Assembly (NCBI GenBank): GCA_024220505.1
Contig: JAKZZE010000006.1
Location: 372,001-436,000 of the forward strand
DNA length: 64,000 bases
Reading direction: 5' to 3'
Origin: Rhizopus arrhizus
Lineage: Eukaryota; Mucoromycota; Mucoromycetes; Mucorales; Rhizopodaceae
Below are positions 1-9,942 of the stretch, one piece after another. Positions within the stretch are counted from its first letter, which is position 1. Each line of letters begins with the position of its first letter. The translations under genes and the position numbers were made by a program. Under the pieces are notes generated by a model. That model was not told the origin of the DNA and did no database searches. It was given only the letters and a program-made list of their open reading frames with translations.

Positions 1-609
1 AAGTGTACAAACTGTGGTACAACAACAACACCACTTTGGCGTCGTAACCCAGAAGGTCATCCGTTGTGTAATGCTTGTGGTCTGTTTCTCAAATTGCACG
101 GTGTCGTTCGACCTCTCAGTTTAAAAACAGACATCATCAAGAAGCGTAACAGAAACAACAGTACAGCAGCTCAAAAATCGGCCAATGCGAATACGATAAA
201 CAGTGGAACAAACAACACAAAGAGTAGTAGCAGCATCAGTAGTAGTAGTAGCAATAATAATAATAGCAGTGGTAACTTGGTTGGGAAAAAACCAATTGTT
301 GCAGCAACACCTATAGCAAGTGCAAACGATAGACTGGTGAGTAATGATAATAACAACGGATTATTATTTAAGCACCAGACGGGATCAAACGTGGCAAATA
401 GTAGCGGAGGTGGATCAGGTGGAAGACCAATTACTTTTGCCCCTTCCAGGTGGGAATCACAAATGTTAAACAAACGTCAACGGAGAGATTCAATTGAAGA
501 TAATAATGATCCTCAATCATTAAGGCAGCAACAAAGTGTCTTTCGAGTGGGTTCATTAGGATCAAACAGTAACAGCAGTAACCACCGACTGTCCTTTCCG
601 AATTCATAA
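1..609 (+). CDS. GATA zinc-finger transcription factor, AreA/NIT2 class (C-terminal part)
   Basis: The open frame runs into the window edge, so only the C-terminal part is present (202 codons plus TAA at 607-609). The first residues form a class-IV GATA finger with a 17-residue loop: Cys at codons 2 and 5, the core [18 protein letters not shown], then [17 protein letters not shown] and a basic IIKKRNRN tail. This finger-plus-tail is characteristic of fungal nitrogen-catabolite activators (AreA, NIT2, Gaf1/Gln3). Downstream the protein is low-complexity Asn/Ser/Gly and ends HRLSFPNS, where AreA-type proteins usually also have poorly conserved tails. By family knowledge it would bind HGATAR sites in nitrogen-regulated promoters in the nucleus. 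The upstream domains and the start codon lie outside the window, so the exact orthologue is inferred from the finger alone. Confidence 0.9.
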   Translation, partial: KCTNCGTTTTPLWRRNPEGHPLCNACGLFLKLHGVVRPLSLKTDIIKKRNRNNSTAAQKSANANTINSGTNNTKSSSSISSSSSNNNNSSGNLVGKKPIVAATPIASANDRLVSNDNNNGLLFKHQTGSNVANSSGGGSGGRPITFAPSRWESQMLNKRQRRDSIEDNNDPQSLRQQQSVFRVGSLGSNSNSSNHRLSFPNS

Positions 610-748
610 TTATAGAGTTGTTGCAAATGAAAATAAAAATGATTTTAAACAATTCCCGACTTTTTCTTGTCAAACTTAAGCTTTGGATCACCCGAGTTTT
701 TTGAATTTTGTCAGATGCGAATGTTTAAGTTTTCAATGCTATTTTAAA

Positions 749-814
749 TACAGTCGTTTCACTGCCAATTCAAGGATTAACTAAAAAAAATAATACGGAC
801 TTTAAAATAAAAAT
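749..814 (+). repeat. Left terminal inverted repeat
   Basis: TA followed by CAGTCGTTTCACTGCC and about 48 further bases that match the inverted copy at 2789-2854. It lies 140 bp downstream of the GATA gene stop, in its 3' flank. Confidence 0.85.
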
Positions 815-1193
815 GGGGGGGGCTTTCAAAAAAAAAATCATCTATTGTTCAAAGTTCATTTCACGGATTTCAAGGAACTGATTTCATGGTTTTTAAAACT
901 TACAGTACTTCCACTCTCAAATCGAACATTTTTTGGATTTTATGGCACATTTTTCGAAAATGAAATGAAACATTCAACCAATTAAACTAGAACTTAAGTT
1001 GAAACACACTGTGAATCCCATTCGAAACACTTTTTGAACTTGATACAGTGGATGTGTATCCGTAACCATAAATTTGTTTTGATCATAATTTTATATATAA
1101 ATAATACATGCAGTGACATGAGAATGTCATTTATTTAGCAATTACAATGCTACTTGATATGAAAAATGAAAGAAAAAACATAAAAGAGGGGCG

Positions 1194-2710
1194 TTAATTG
1201 TCTCTTATTACTGATCCAATGGAAGGGCCACTGAAAGAAATCAAACCAATATTTTCTTTAATAAGTTGCTTTTGGATCCTTTGGTTTTCGTGACAAGCAT
1301 CCTGAAAAACAATAAAAATAGGTGAGTTCCACACAAAACATTCCAACTTATATTTCCTATAAACATACATAAAGGGTTGCTAGAAGTTCCATATATTGAA
1401 CTAAACCGACCCTATCACTCCAAGCCGTTGGCAATTTGGTACTCCTTAATTCAATACATTTCCAGTGTGTTTCATCATCGAGGGAGATTTCTGATAAGGT
1501 AACTTGGGGATTTGATGACATGAATCCCATAAACCTTCAGCTTCATAAATGTCGACAATGACGCATCGTTATAGTGGGCTGCTTCTTTTCTTAATGATGA
1601 TATTCCACATTCTAATATCTTCAGAGTGTCTTCAATTGAATGTATGGTATTTTCTTTAAGTTGTCCACTAAATAAATGGATAAAAACCTGTTTATTTTAA
1701 ATAATGCATTAAACGTATTACCTTGACGCCTCTACAATAATAAGTTCCATATTATTATGCGTAGTTAAGGTACCAAGGGCATCAATGTATTTGCCTGGTG
1801 TCGATCGAAGGTCGTAATCACAGTCTTTTTGGTTCAGCATTTTGGAAGAGATAAACTCTGACTCGCACCTAAAGAAGCATAGTTTAGTACTTTTTTTTCT
1901 CTTTGTATGCTTTTTTTTTTACCATTTAAACTCAATGAAATCAAGTGTTTTTCCTAGTGCTAATAATGAGGGTATAATATTTTCGACAAAGTGTGTCCTT
2001 TCATGATTTGAGATATTGATCGGGGGAGATCTGCAAACAAGGTGGAAGGTTGTGAGAGAGTACTTTACTATATTAAAAAAAGTCTCTTTGCGATTGTCCT
2101 GTCTCTCGCTAAGCTTAGAGACCCGCATTTCTTCAAGAAATGATTCGTAACTGGTTTCACTGTCTAACAACCCAACGACATGATCGAATAAATCAAGTGA
2201 TTTGAGTGAATAATTTTCTTTTTGTTCATTTTTGTACTGATTATATAAACTTTTTGATGTTGAGTTAGTCTGAGAAAATGAGGTTCCAAGATGGATAAAC
2301 TGGTTTAAAGCTTCAATTTGTAGTTTACGCAACTTGGGTTTATGGGGGCGTTCAACTGGCGCAGAGGGTGGGCTAATATTATACATTGATGAGCCTTCAC
2401 CTACATCTGTTTCGGCCTTTACTTCGCCTAGATTACTTTGGTATGAAAGGTCGACTTCTCGTTCTCGGTGAAATGTGTTTTGATTGTTCCTCTGGCTTCT
2501 ACCTCCCACTGCCACAACCACTTAGTGCACGATGCGGAGGAAACCATGAACATGACATCCTACAAAATAGCTCTTTTGTTTTCTCTTCTTTACTTTTCTT
2601 CTCTCTCCTCTTTTTTGGTCCATCAAATAGTCGCTAGGACTTTTTTTCGCATCACGTATATCCTCTTTTGTACTTTGATTAGCAACTAATGGCTTAAAGG
2701 TCGATTGCAT
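1194..2710 (-). pseudogene. Unknown TIR-enclosed protein gene, spliced and frame-broken
   Basis: The putative start at 2710 opens a Lys/Arg-rich N-terminus (about 55 codons, with KRGERRKVKKRKQK). A long second block follows at about 1925-2510 (SLDLFDHVVGLLDSE, FFNIVKYSLTTFHLV). A third block is at 1722-1868 (CESEFISSKMLNQKD, ELIIVEAS), and a fourth at about 1365-1690 (HSIEDTLKILECGISSL). A final exon after a TTTTCAG acceptor near 1303 ends at 1196 (DACHENQRIQKQLIKEN then TAA). The 1868-1925 intron has a clean frame. The junction near 2520 and the one near 1690-1722 do not keep frame as written, and the fourth block needs a one-base shift near 1535 to continue into MSSNPQVTLSEISLDDE. I do not recognise a family. 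The style resembles multi-copy hypothetical proteins of Mucorales, which is an impression from memory and unchecked. Confidence 0.5.
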
Positions 2711-2788
2711 TAATCTTTTAAATAAAACATAAAATTTTCGACTGTTTCGACCTTTAAAAATATATAGGAAAATCAGTAAAGTTTCCCT

Positions 2789-2854
2789 ATTTTTATTTTA
2801 AAGTCCGTGTTTTTTTTTTTAGTTAATCCTTGAATTGGCAGTGGAATGACTGTA
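2789..2854 (-). repeat. Right terminal inverted repeat
   Basis: The reverse complement begins TACAGTCATTCCACTGCC and matches 749-814 through the ACGGACTTTAAAAT block. The main differences are two G/A or T/C changes near the tip and the A-tract. Confidence 0.85.
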
Positions 2855-3012
2855 CTTTCAAATTAAGCTAAAATAAGAAACAACTTGTTTCAGTTCTTAA
2901 TTGAGGAGTTGTTTATTTTTGGGAGAATGAGTTTATAAACGTAGTGAAAATCCAACCTTATCACAATCGTCAAATGGAACTTTAGTTATAAAAATTTAAA
3001 AAGCGTGTTTAT

Positions 3013-4278
3013 TTATTTTCTGTGGTTAATTGCTTGTTCAGGTACATGTTTGAAGGTATTGTATATTTCATCGGGTTTGGTATGTACAATTTCCGCAGCT
3101 TCGTGGGAGCTCTGAACAGCCTTTTGAGCGCGTGGGATCATTTCCTTGTAATAATCACTTATGGCTTCATCCAAGGACTTTGTGCCTGACGCAGCATGAA
3201 CAATTTCATGAACCAAGGCACCAATGTCTTCCACTGCTTGATTTGCACCATCCCCTCGAAACATGGTCATCGGATGAGCCGCATCACCAGCGATCACGAC
3301 CCGACGATTAGGGGCCACCAGTGGATCAAATTCAGGTTTCCTTTCTCGAATGGTGATTTCGGTCATGGGCGTATCGTCTGGGATGCCAGCAACCAGTTTT
3401 TCGTGTGCAGGTGATCCCGGTAAGCCACCAGCGGCCCATGATTTAATCATCTTTAAGATTTCAGCATTATTGGTGCCAGTGGCAGATAAGAAGACACGAT
3501 CAGGATCATAACGAGTAAAGAAACAAAAGACCTCAAAAGGAGCTTCTGTACGGCTTCGATCGATATCGTTCAAGGTACAAAACAGAGAGAATTCTTTAAA
3601 GGCAGCACCATCCTCATTCGCTATCTTTCCAGTCACAATCGTAGCCTGCGTCCTTATCTTTGTCAGCTCACTCCATTCTTCTTCAGTCACCCACCGAGTA
3701 CAACCATAGGCACGTATAGGGTTTATACAAGTAAGAGAATCAAATCGGTCGCCCAACAATTGTTGAGTCACAGGAGAGGTACTGCCATCCGTAGCCACCA
3801 ACAGGTCGCCTTCAGCCTGAGTTCCATCTGCAAAGAACACCTTGACACCATCTTCTTTTTCTTCATAGTGAATCACCTTCTTGTTCCACTGAACATCGTT
3901 CTCCACATCCTTCAAGAGCCACTTTCTAAACCGATTGCGATTCGCACGGTAAGCTACAAATTTACCATTGGAAGCAAAAGACAAGATGTCTTGTCCTGTT
4001 TGACCATCCTTGAAGGTAAAAGCCACATCAGGTTCGTTACTTTCATTATTGACACTGACCTCATGCCCAAAGGACGCGAATCGTTCCTGAGGAATGTGTC
4101 GTTTCAGAACATCAAGCGCTCTGTGACAAGTGATAGACCAACCCTGATTACGGTATTCAGGATATTCATCACGTTCAAACACTTGAAATTGAATCCCACT
4201 GGATTTGAGTGCATTGGCTAGTGTCAGACCGGCAACGCCACCACCGGCAATTAAAACTTTAAATGTCTTTTGAGTCAT
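3013..4278 (-). CDS. FAD-dependent aromatic-type monooxygenase
   Basis: An intronless 421-codon frame. The N-terminus has the ADP-binding beta-alpha-beta fingerprint VLIAGGGVAGLTLANAL (G12-x-G14-x-x-G17). A DG motif (LLVATDGSTSP) lies near residue 165 and the FAD-ribityl GD motif (VVIAGDAAHPM, then GDGANQAVED) near 330. This order defines the group A flavoprotein monooxygenases (PHBH fold, Pfam FAD_binding_3), which hydroxylate small organic substrates with NAD(P)H and O2. The substrate cannot be read from sequence. There is no signal peptide, so it is likely cytosolic. The length is normal for the family and the start is the first Met, before the Rossmann strand. It lies just outside the right end of the TIR element. 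There are no introns, unlike most neighbours, which could hint at later acquisition, but this is weak evidence. Confidence 0.9.
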   Translation of the reverse strand: MTQKTFKVLIAGGGVAGLTLANALKSSGIQFQVFERDEYPEYRNQGWSITCHRALDVLKRHIPQERFASFGHEVSVNNESNEPDVAFTFKDGQTGQDILSFASNGKFVAYRANRNRFRKWLLKDVENDVQWNKKVIHYEEKEDGVKVFFADGTQAEGDLLVATDGSTSPVTQQLLGDRFDSLTCINPIRAYGCTRWVTEEEWSELTKIRTQATIVTGKIANEDGAAFKEFSLFCTLNDIDRSRTEAPFEVFCFFTRYDPDRVFLSATGTNNAEILKMIKSWAAGGLPGSPAHEKLVAGIPDDTPMTEITIRERKPEFDPLVAPNRRVVIAGDAAHPMTMFRGDGANQAVEDIGALVHEIVHAASGTKSLDEAISDYYKEMIPRAQKAVQSSHEAAEIVHTKPDEIYNTFKHVPEQAINHRK

Positions 4279-6587
4279 GTTTATTTTTTCTTGTAAAGAT
4301 AATTGTATAAAAAAGAAACTTGCCAGAATCTAATGATTTTATATAAGCGCTTATTTATGAGGTGGCCACCAACTGCGCCTTTACCATTTCCATAAATCCG
4401 CGCCGACTTCTCAAAGACAAAAAGAGCTAAGCATTTTTATTTGCCTAATTTGGAAAAAATTAAAATTCACTGTGTTGTACTTAACGTGAGGGTCACTGAG
4501 TAAGGAATCATGACTCAAACTCGATCCCGAGAAATAATACGGGATTTTCCAAATTATATACCGTTTGAACTTGTGATTGAGCGGCTGGGATTTTTCATAT
4601 TGCCGAGCCAAATAAAATACAGTGTTGTTACTTGGTTTTCGAACCTTTTCAAAAAAAAAAAAAAATCGAATCATCTCTTTTTTTGGACATTTTCAATATT
4701 AATTTCAGACGTTAATAAAGGGGATTCAGATAATATCATTTTTTTATTGGACAAAATCCCTTTTAATTTTAGACAATTTTTTACTAAATTTAGACGAGCT
4801 CCTTTTTTTTTTTTTTTTTTTTTTTTCAACAGGTCCATTGAAAAAATCTCAGTCGGCCAATCGCAATTTCAAATTTCAAATAATTTCGAAAATCCTGTAC
4901 AATAAAGCAAAATATGATCCTTCCGTTCCTTCCCACTTTAACACACTGTTTGTGATAAAAAAAAAAGAAAAGAAAGTCGATAGATGCAAATTTTATCATT
5001 TTGTAACGTTGGAACTACGGAATTAATATTGTTGACGATAAATATCTTGTTCATAGATTGATGAAGTTTCCAAAGACGTTGAAGGATATGCCTTTTGCTT
5101 TGATTAAAAAGATCCAACCCAAGTTGATAATCTGACTTTCTTTGGGTTTTTTATAATCTCTAGGTAGAGAATGAAATAGTACCACAGAAATTAGTAATAG
5201 TATAATTCTATAAGCCTCAGTATGAGCTGTTGATGATGGATATTTCTCCAAGTCACTCAATTATGCGCGTTTCTAGAACTTTCAAACTTTACACCCACAA
5301 ACATCACTGCTCTTAACTTCATTTTTCTGCTAAAAGTTGCTTTATGAACCGAGTAGCCATGATAATCAGAGCTGAGATACTTTTAAATAGCAAGAGAAAA
5401 GATACAGAACTTGGCATTACTTGTACTGGATATTTTGTCCTGCTTACTCCATTCATTTTTGCACAGGAGTTCAAGAATCACTTCACAATATATCTTGACA
5501 AGCTACACAAACAAACACATCAGGACGTCATTTTTGAAATGAAAGATGAAAGGACATGCTGGGTCGATCAGATTGTGCCAAATTTCTTTGGGTTTCTACG
5601 AGCTCTTTTAAATCAAAGTGTATTCTTTTTATAAAATGTTCAATGCTGTATATCGTTTGAAAACAACGCCTGTCCTTATTGGTCATCTCTAGTAGTATAT
5701 CCCTTATCAGCTCTTTCGTCTCCAGCCACTTTTCTTTATCATCAAACATTTGATGAGCCAGAATGCAAAGAGCCATAAAGCTATTGCCTATGATAAATTT
5801 CACTTTAACATTCATTTAGAAAGCCTTTATTAATTTAATTTACCAACACACCAGCCTGTCACTTTTCTCTTGTCTTCTTTTTCATCTTTTTTTTCTCTCC
5901 ATTTTCTAGTTAAAAATCATGCATTGATATTATGTACTAAGTTATGCATCACCATATTATTCATGTATAGTACGTGCACCATTACTCCTGTGATTCTTAA
6001 CAGCCTGGTACAGTAGGGCCTGCACGAAAAGATGGTGAAATTTCCATATAAATGAGAAAGATAGTAAACACTGGCTCTCAATTTAAAATACTGACGCATT
6101 TTATCTGCACCATTAAAAATACAGTAAACAGTCTGATGATCTAAATCACTATAACAGTTTTAGTTTTGCTTGAATGCAAGTTATGAGTAATTTAAAGAGG
6201 TGTCTTGAGATAATGGGTATGACTTTGCGTAAGATTTGTTAAAAAGAATTAAAACTATTACCCCTGAAATAAACGAGTAAGATACTGCGCATAAAGAAAA
6301 GACTGTCCAATGGTTTGTTATAGCATAAATAAATAATTTTCTCATCTTTTATTTAGATTATTTTTAAGCAACAGATAGCTGCTATCTCAAAAAGAACATT
6401 CATCTTTTTAAAGGATTAAGGTGAATACCATATGATTATTGATGTTGGCATGGAAACCAAAAAAAGAAAAGGGGAAAGCGTTCGGAGTTCTGGATGTTTT
6501 TCTCGCTTTGCAAAATTAAAGTGTGTGTGTGTATGCTTTTTTTTTTTTTCGTTCTTTTTCCTTTTCTTTTCTTTTTAATGTATTAAA
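4279..6587. other. Gene-poor intergenic region with poly-T tract and possible coding remnants
   Basis: The monooxygenase promoter side lies at the left edge (minus strand). A 24-T run occupies 4803-4826. Short frames exist on both strands, but none has a supported start, splice sites or a recognised motif. The only stretch that looks coding-like is on the minus strand at 5528-5815 (separate entry). The right end, 6480-6587, is pyrimidine-rich and probably the F-box gene promoter and 5' UTR. Confidence 0.5.
5528..5815 (-). pseudogene. Possible eroded coding segment, unknown
   Basis: A 95-codon frame with coding-like composition and an amphipathic pattern (FMALCILAHQMFDDKEKW, IRDILLEMTNKDRRC, YSIEHFIKRIHFDLKEL). 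A second coding-like run in another minus frame lies downstream (about 5330-5490, FLNSCAKMNGVSRTKY). The two are out of frame and separated by stops. The plus strand of the same DNA also has a 97-codon frame, so the direction is not certain. Probably a decayed gene, with no family recognised. Confidence 0.25.
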
Positions 6588-8221
6588 ATGGATTCAGTTC
6601 CAGAAGAGTTATTGGTTTTAATATTTCAATTTTCGATTAAAAGCGTCGATGATCTATTAACACTCGAAAGTGTATGTAAAAAGTTTCAAAGGTAAAATAT
6701 ATAGAATATGCTGTGTTATATAAAAGTGACATAGCATGTAGAATAGCAAATAATATACGCTTATGGTATTACTTATTTAAGAGCATATATCCAAGTTGGT
6801 CATATAATTTATCATTCAGTTATATGAAACAACCGTTAATCAACTGGAGATCATTTATGATAAAGCAGCAAAAGATATCATCTAGTATAAACTTGGAAAC
6901 ATTTTATTATTTCCATACCAAAAATTATTATCAAATACAAGAACCTTTTGTATATGACATTGATCCAAATACTAATATGGGTGTCATTGGTTTATCAATG
7001 CATACGACTGTAGATAAAAGACATCGGATAGCATTTTTTAATTATCCTTCTTATGAGCTCATACGAGAATACAATGTATCCAACTTTACTCCTTCCAACT
7101 GGTCTTGTCAAATCATGGGTATTCAATCCATCAATTTTCAGCAAGAAAAAGTTCGTTTATTTGCAGTTGTCATTTGTAAACCACCTGTTGACCAAGAGGA
7201 TGATGATAGAATGAATACCTGGCAATCCTTGTTAATTTATAGATTATATGATAATGGCTATATCCAATGTTTAGCTGATATCAACAACCTAGATAGTTAC
7301 CAGTTCTTGGGAAGAGGCATCTTTTTCTTTTCAAATGAGGATCAGTCACTTCAAGTCAAGGATTGGTTAAATATCATAGATAACCACCGCCATTCTCACA
7401 GCAGCAACTGTGTTTACATGCTGGCTTTTGGACTTGATTCAGATGATTATAATGGTCACGGACACATTATCCAGTTCGATCTTTATCAATCCATCATGGA
7501 TCCCTTACTAAAAGAGACTTACTGGATCGAGCGACCGATTTCTACAGCCAAGATAATCTTTACAGCGCCTCTTGGGATTCAAGTCAGCTGCATGATTCAT
7601 TTCCGTCATTATCCACAGCTACATCACTTGATTTGTATTGGTAACTTTGAATCAGAAGAACTATCAATCTATGATTGGAGATTTGGTATCAAAGTAGGTT
7701 CAATCGGTTGGGATAAGAACATTCAGCCTTGGGGATTTGAATCTACCTTTGCTGTATTACCATCACTTTCATCAAGTATGTCTAGTCAACAATTATCCGC
7801 TTATGGCCTTCGATTAGTAGCAGTAGGTGATGCTCAAGAAGATAATTCATTTGAAATAAGATTATTGGATATCACACATTTACTGCAAGTTGACTGGAAT
7901 CCATTTAAGGATACAAGTGAATTGAAACGAATTATATTAAATAATCATACGTCGATGCCATATAATAATAGTAACAATAATGACACTAGTGTGTTACGTG
8001 TACATAGATTAAATAGAAAAGTAGAATATACAGCATACAACATATTACATACTTCACTGTATCTGCTAACAAGGGAAGGTCAACTATGTATTATGGACAT
8101 TGAATCTGGGAATATTACTAAAACAGTGAATGTTGGTTCAAGTGTAGATATTAATGTGTTAGGTAGTAGAGATGTTATTGTTACTAGGAAACACGGTTTA
8201 TTACTTTTAAAGCATGAATAA
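6588..8221 (+). CDS. F-box protein
   Basis: Two exons: 6588-6675 and 6735-8221, joined across a 59-nt intron (GTAAAA...ACATAG), giving 524 aa. Exon 1 supplies the front half of an F-box (VPEELLVLIFQF, DDLLTLESV) and exon 2 the rest (IANNIRLWYYLFKSIYPSW). The combined pattern of Pro, Leu-rich helices and a terminal LW...LF matches the F-box fold that docks on Skp1 of SCF ubiquitin ligases. The remaining 450 residues contain beta-rich segments (VKVGSIGWDKNIQPWGF, LRLVAVGDAQEDNSFEI) that could form a propeller-like substrate receptor, but no regular WD repeat is visible. It is convergent with eIF3m, 115 bp apart. The donor was chosen because it alone keeps frame; a nearer GT at 6691 does not. 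Confidence 0.7.
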
Positions 8222-8336
8222 ATCTTATTCCTCCCTCACAACTGTAAAACAATAAAACAAATTATGTAACAAAAAAAAACACTTAATTTTCCTCTTTAAA
8301 TTTTTTATAATAAAATACATTATAACTTTTTTTTTC

Positions 8337-9942
8337 TTAATTTGTAACCTTGGCTTCACCTTCTACAATGATAGCTGAAGCGGCACCACCTTGTAATGCA
8401 CCACCAGCAATTAACTTAGCATTACCCACAACAGCCAATATTTCATTCAAATTCTCTTTCCAAGTGCTTAAAGCTGTGCTTAATTTCTTCCATTGTTCCT
8501 GTCCAAAGACACGATAGATGCTGCGGTGAACAATGACTGTTTTGTTCAATTGATCCAACTTGGCTTCAACCAAGCCTGCGCGAATAACATCAATCACCCA
8601 CATTTCAACTTCTTCTTCGGGAATTTGAAGGCTGCTTGCAATATCACCATATGTCAATTCACGAGACAAGTTTTCTGATCCAAGAGAGGCAAGGGACAGT
8701 AATCTCATCTTGCAAATATTGCTGTCAGCATTTTGAATCAATTTGCTGTGAGAGGCTGCGAAGCTTTGATAAGATGAAAGTGTACCGTTCAAAAAGACAT
8801 CAAGAAGTTCAAACTCTTCTGTTCCCTTCAAATTTTGAATGGGTTTGTATTGAAGAAGATCTTCAAAAGCAAAATAGTTTTCCATGGATACAGCACGCAA
8901 GATAATATCTTTGGCGATTTCAATAGCTTCTTTGTCGTTTTCATTGAATGTAGTCAATTTCTTTAACAAAAAGTTGAAAGCTAATTTACTAAAGAAAATA
9001 TATGAGTTTCATTTTTTTCCTCTTCACTTTTTTTTTCTTTACTCTTCATCAGCCTTTGACAAAACTTCAAAAAGATAGTTATATAATTCACGTTGAGTAT
9101 TTTGATCAATACCCCATTGGGCAGCCCAAGCATCAATATATTCTAATTGATTATAAAGGGATTCTAATTCATCGGCTTGTCTAGTTGCTTCTACAAGTCC
9201 AACAAAGGCTTGATAGCGAAGAGGTGAGTTACCGGGAAGAGCATTGTATAAGTTGAGTAAGCTAAAAAACGGTCAGCATCGTATTCTCCACTAATTTTTT
9301 TGTTCTTTCTTACATCTTTTGTTTTAAACCCGTCTTGTTACTTTCTGTTTTTGTCAAAGTATCAACCAATGTTTGAACCGCTACACCCAATTGTTCTTGA
9401 GTTGAGCCCAAAATAATGACTAAAAGCAAGTTGAAGGCGCCTTCGACCTCTACATCGTGGGTGTAAATAATAATGAAAAAAGCCGCAAACATATTTATAT
9501 ACCTTTATCATTTTCAGTCAAAAAAATGGAAGCATCTTTGGCAAGTTCGGTCACTACAGTATCTTTCTTATCGGAAGAAAGAAGAGTTTGCATATGTTGA
9601 ACATAAGGTGCTTCATTCTCTCCTTCTTCACCCTTCAACTTGGAAATGTAAAGAGCCAAGTCAATAATCTAAAGTTTCGAAATTAGTATAAAAAATAAGC
9701 TTCATCCAATTCAACAGCATGCTCCGTGTTCTGGCCTGTTTGTGTTATTCTCTATTTCGAGGGTTTTTCTAAATCTGAACAAGCACATCTTTTGACTTTA
9801 TAAATACTGTTATTGAACGGGTTGAATTTAAAAAGATTGCTGAAAGAACGCACACAGAAGACATGCTGTTTGTTAATTTTGCTAGTCTATTTACCTGTGC
9901 TTCAACACCACCTTGGACAAAGACGTTGTTAGTGGCAGACAT
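8337..9942 (-). CDS. Translation initiation factor eIF3 subunit M
   Basis: Five exons: 9895-9942, 9503-9668, 9314-9449, 9043-9261 and 8337-8988. All are phase-consistent and give 406 aa. The N-terminus is MSATNNVFVQGGVEAQ. The middle is helical (AKDASIFLTENDKEVEGAF, RYQAFVGLVEATRQADEL). The C-terminus has a PCI/winged-helix domain (KLTTFNENDKEAIEIAK, LTYGDIASSLQIPEEEVE, WVIDVIRAGLVEAKLDQL). These are hallmarks of eIF3m, a PCI subunit of the eIF3 scaffold that recruits mRNA to 40S ribosomes in the cytoplasm. The length is slightly above the human protein. The first intron contains 226 bp of non-coding sequence. Transcription is convergent with the F-box gene. Confidence 0.88.

Larger units (their letters stand above)
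749..2854. mobile_element. TIR element with TA flanks and no recognisable transposase
   Basis: Two near-identical inverted ends bound about 2.1 kb. Reading inwards, both start TACAGTC[GA]TT[TC]CACTGCC, continue CAATTCAAGGATTAACT, an A-tract, CGGACTTTAAAATAAAAAT, and then diverge. Over roughly 65 bp there are only about five differences. Both outer edges carry TA (749-750 and 2853-2854), as expected for a Tc1/mariner-like TA target duplication. The interior holds one spliced, damaged gene on the minus strand with no DDE/DDD, RNase H-like or helicase motif that I can see. Either this is a non-autonomous element mobilised in trans, or the enclosed protein belongs to an undescribed mobile system. 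The boundaries are firm; the mechanism is inference. Confidence 0.8.

Noticed and set aside
171..473. Minus-strand frame with a poly-Leu stretch opposite the GATA gene
   Set aside because: It is the antisense reading of the Asn/Ser repeat of the GATA protein; no independent signal.
4510..4905. 131-codon plus frame
   Set aside because: It runs through A and T homopolymers that read as Lys and Phe runs; no motif or splice support.
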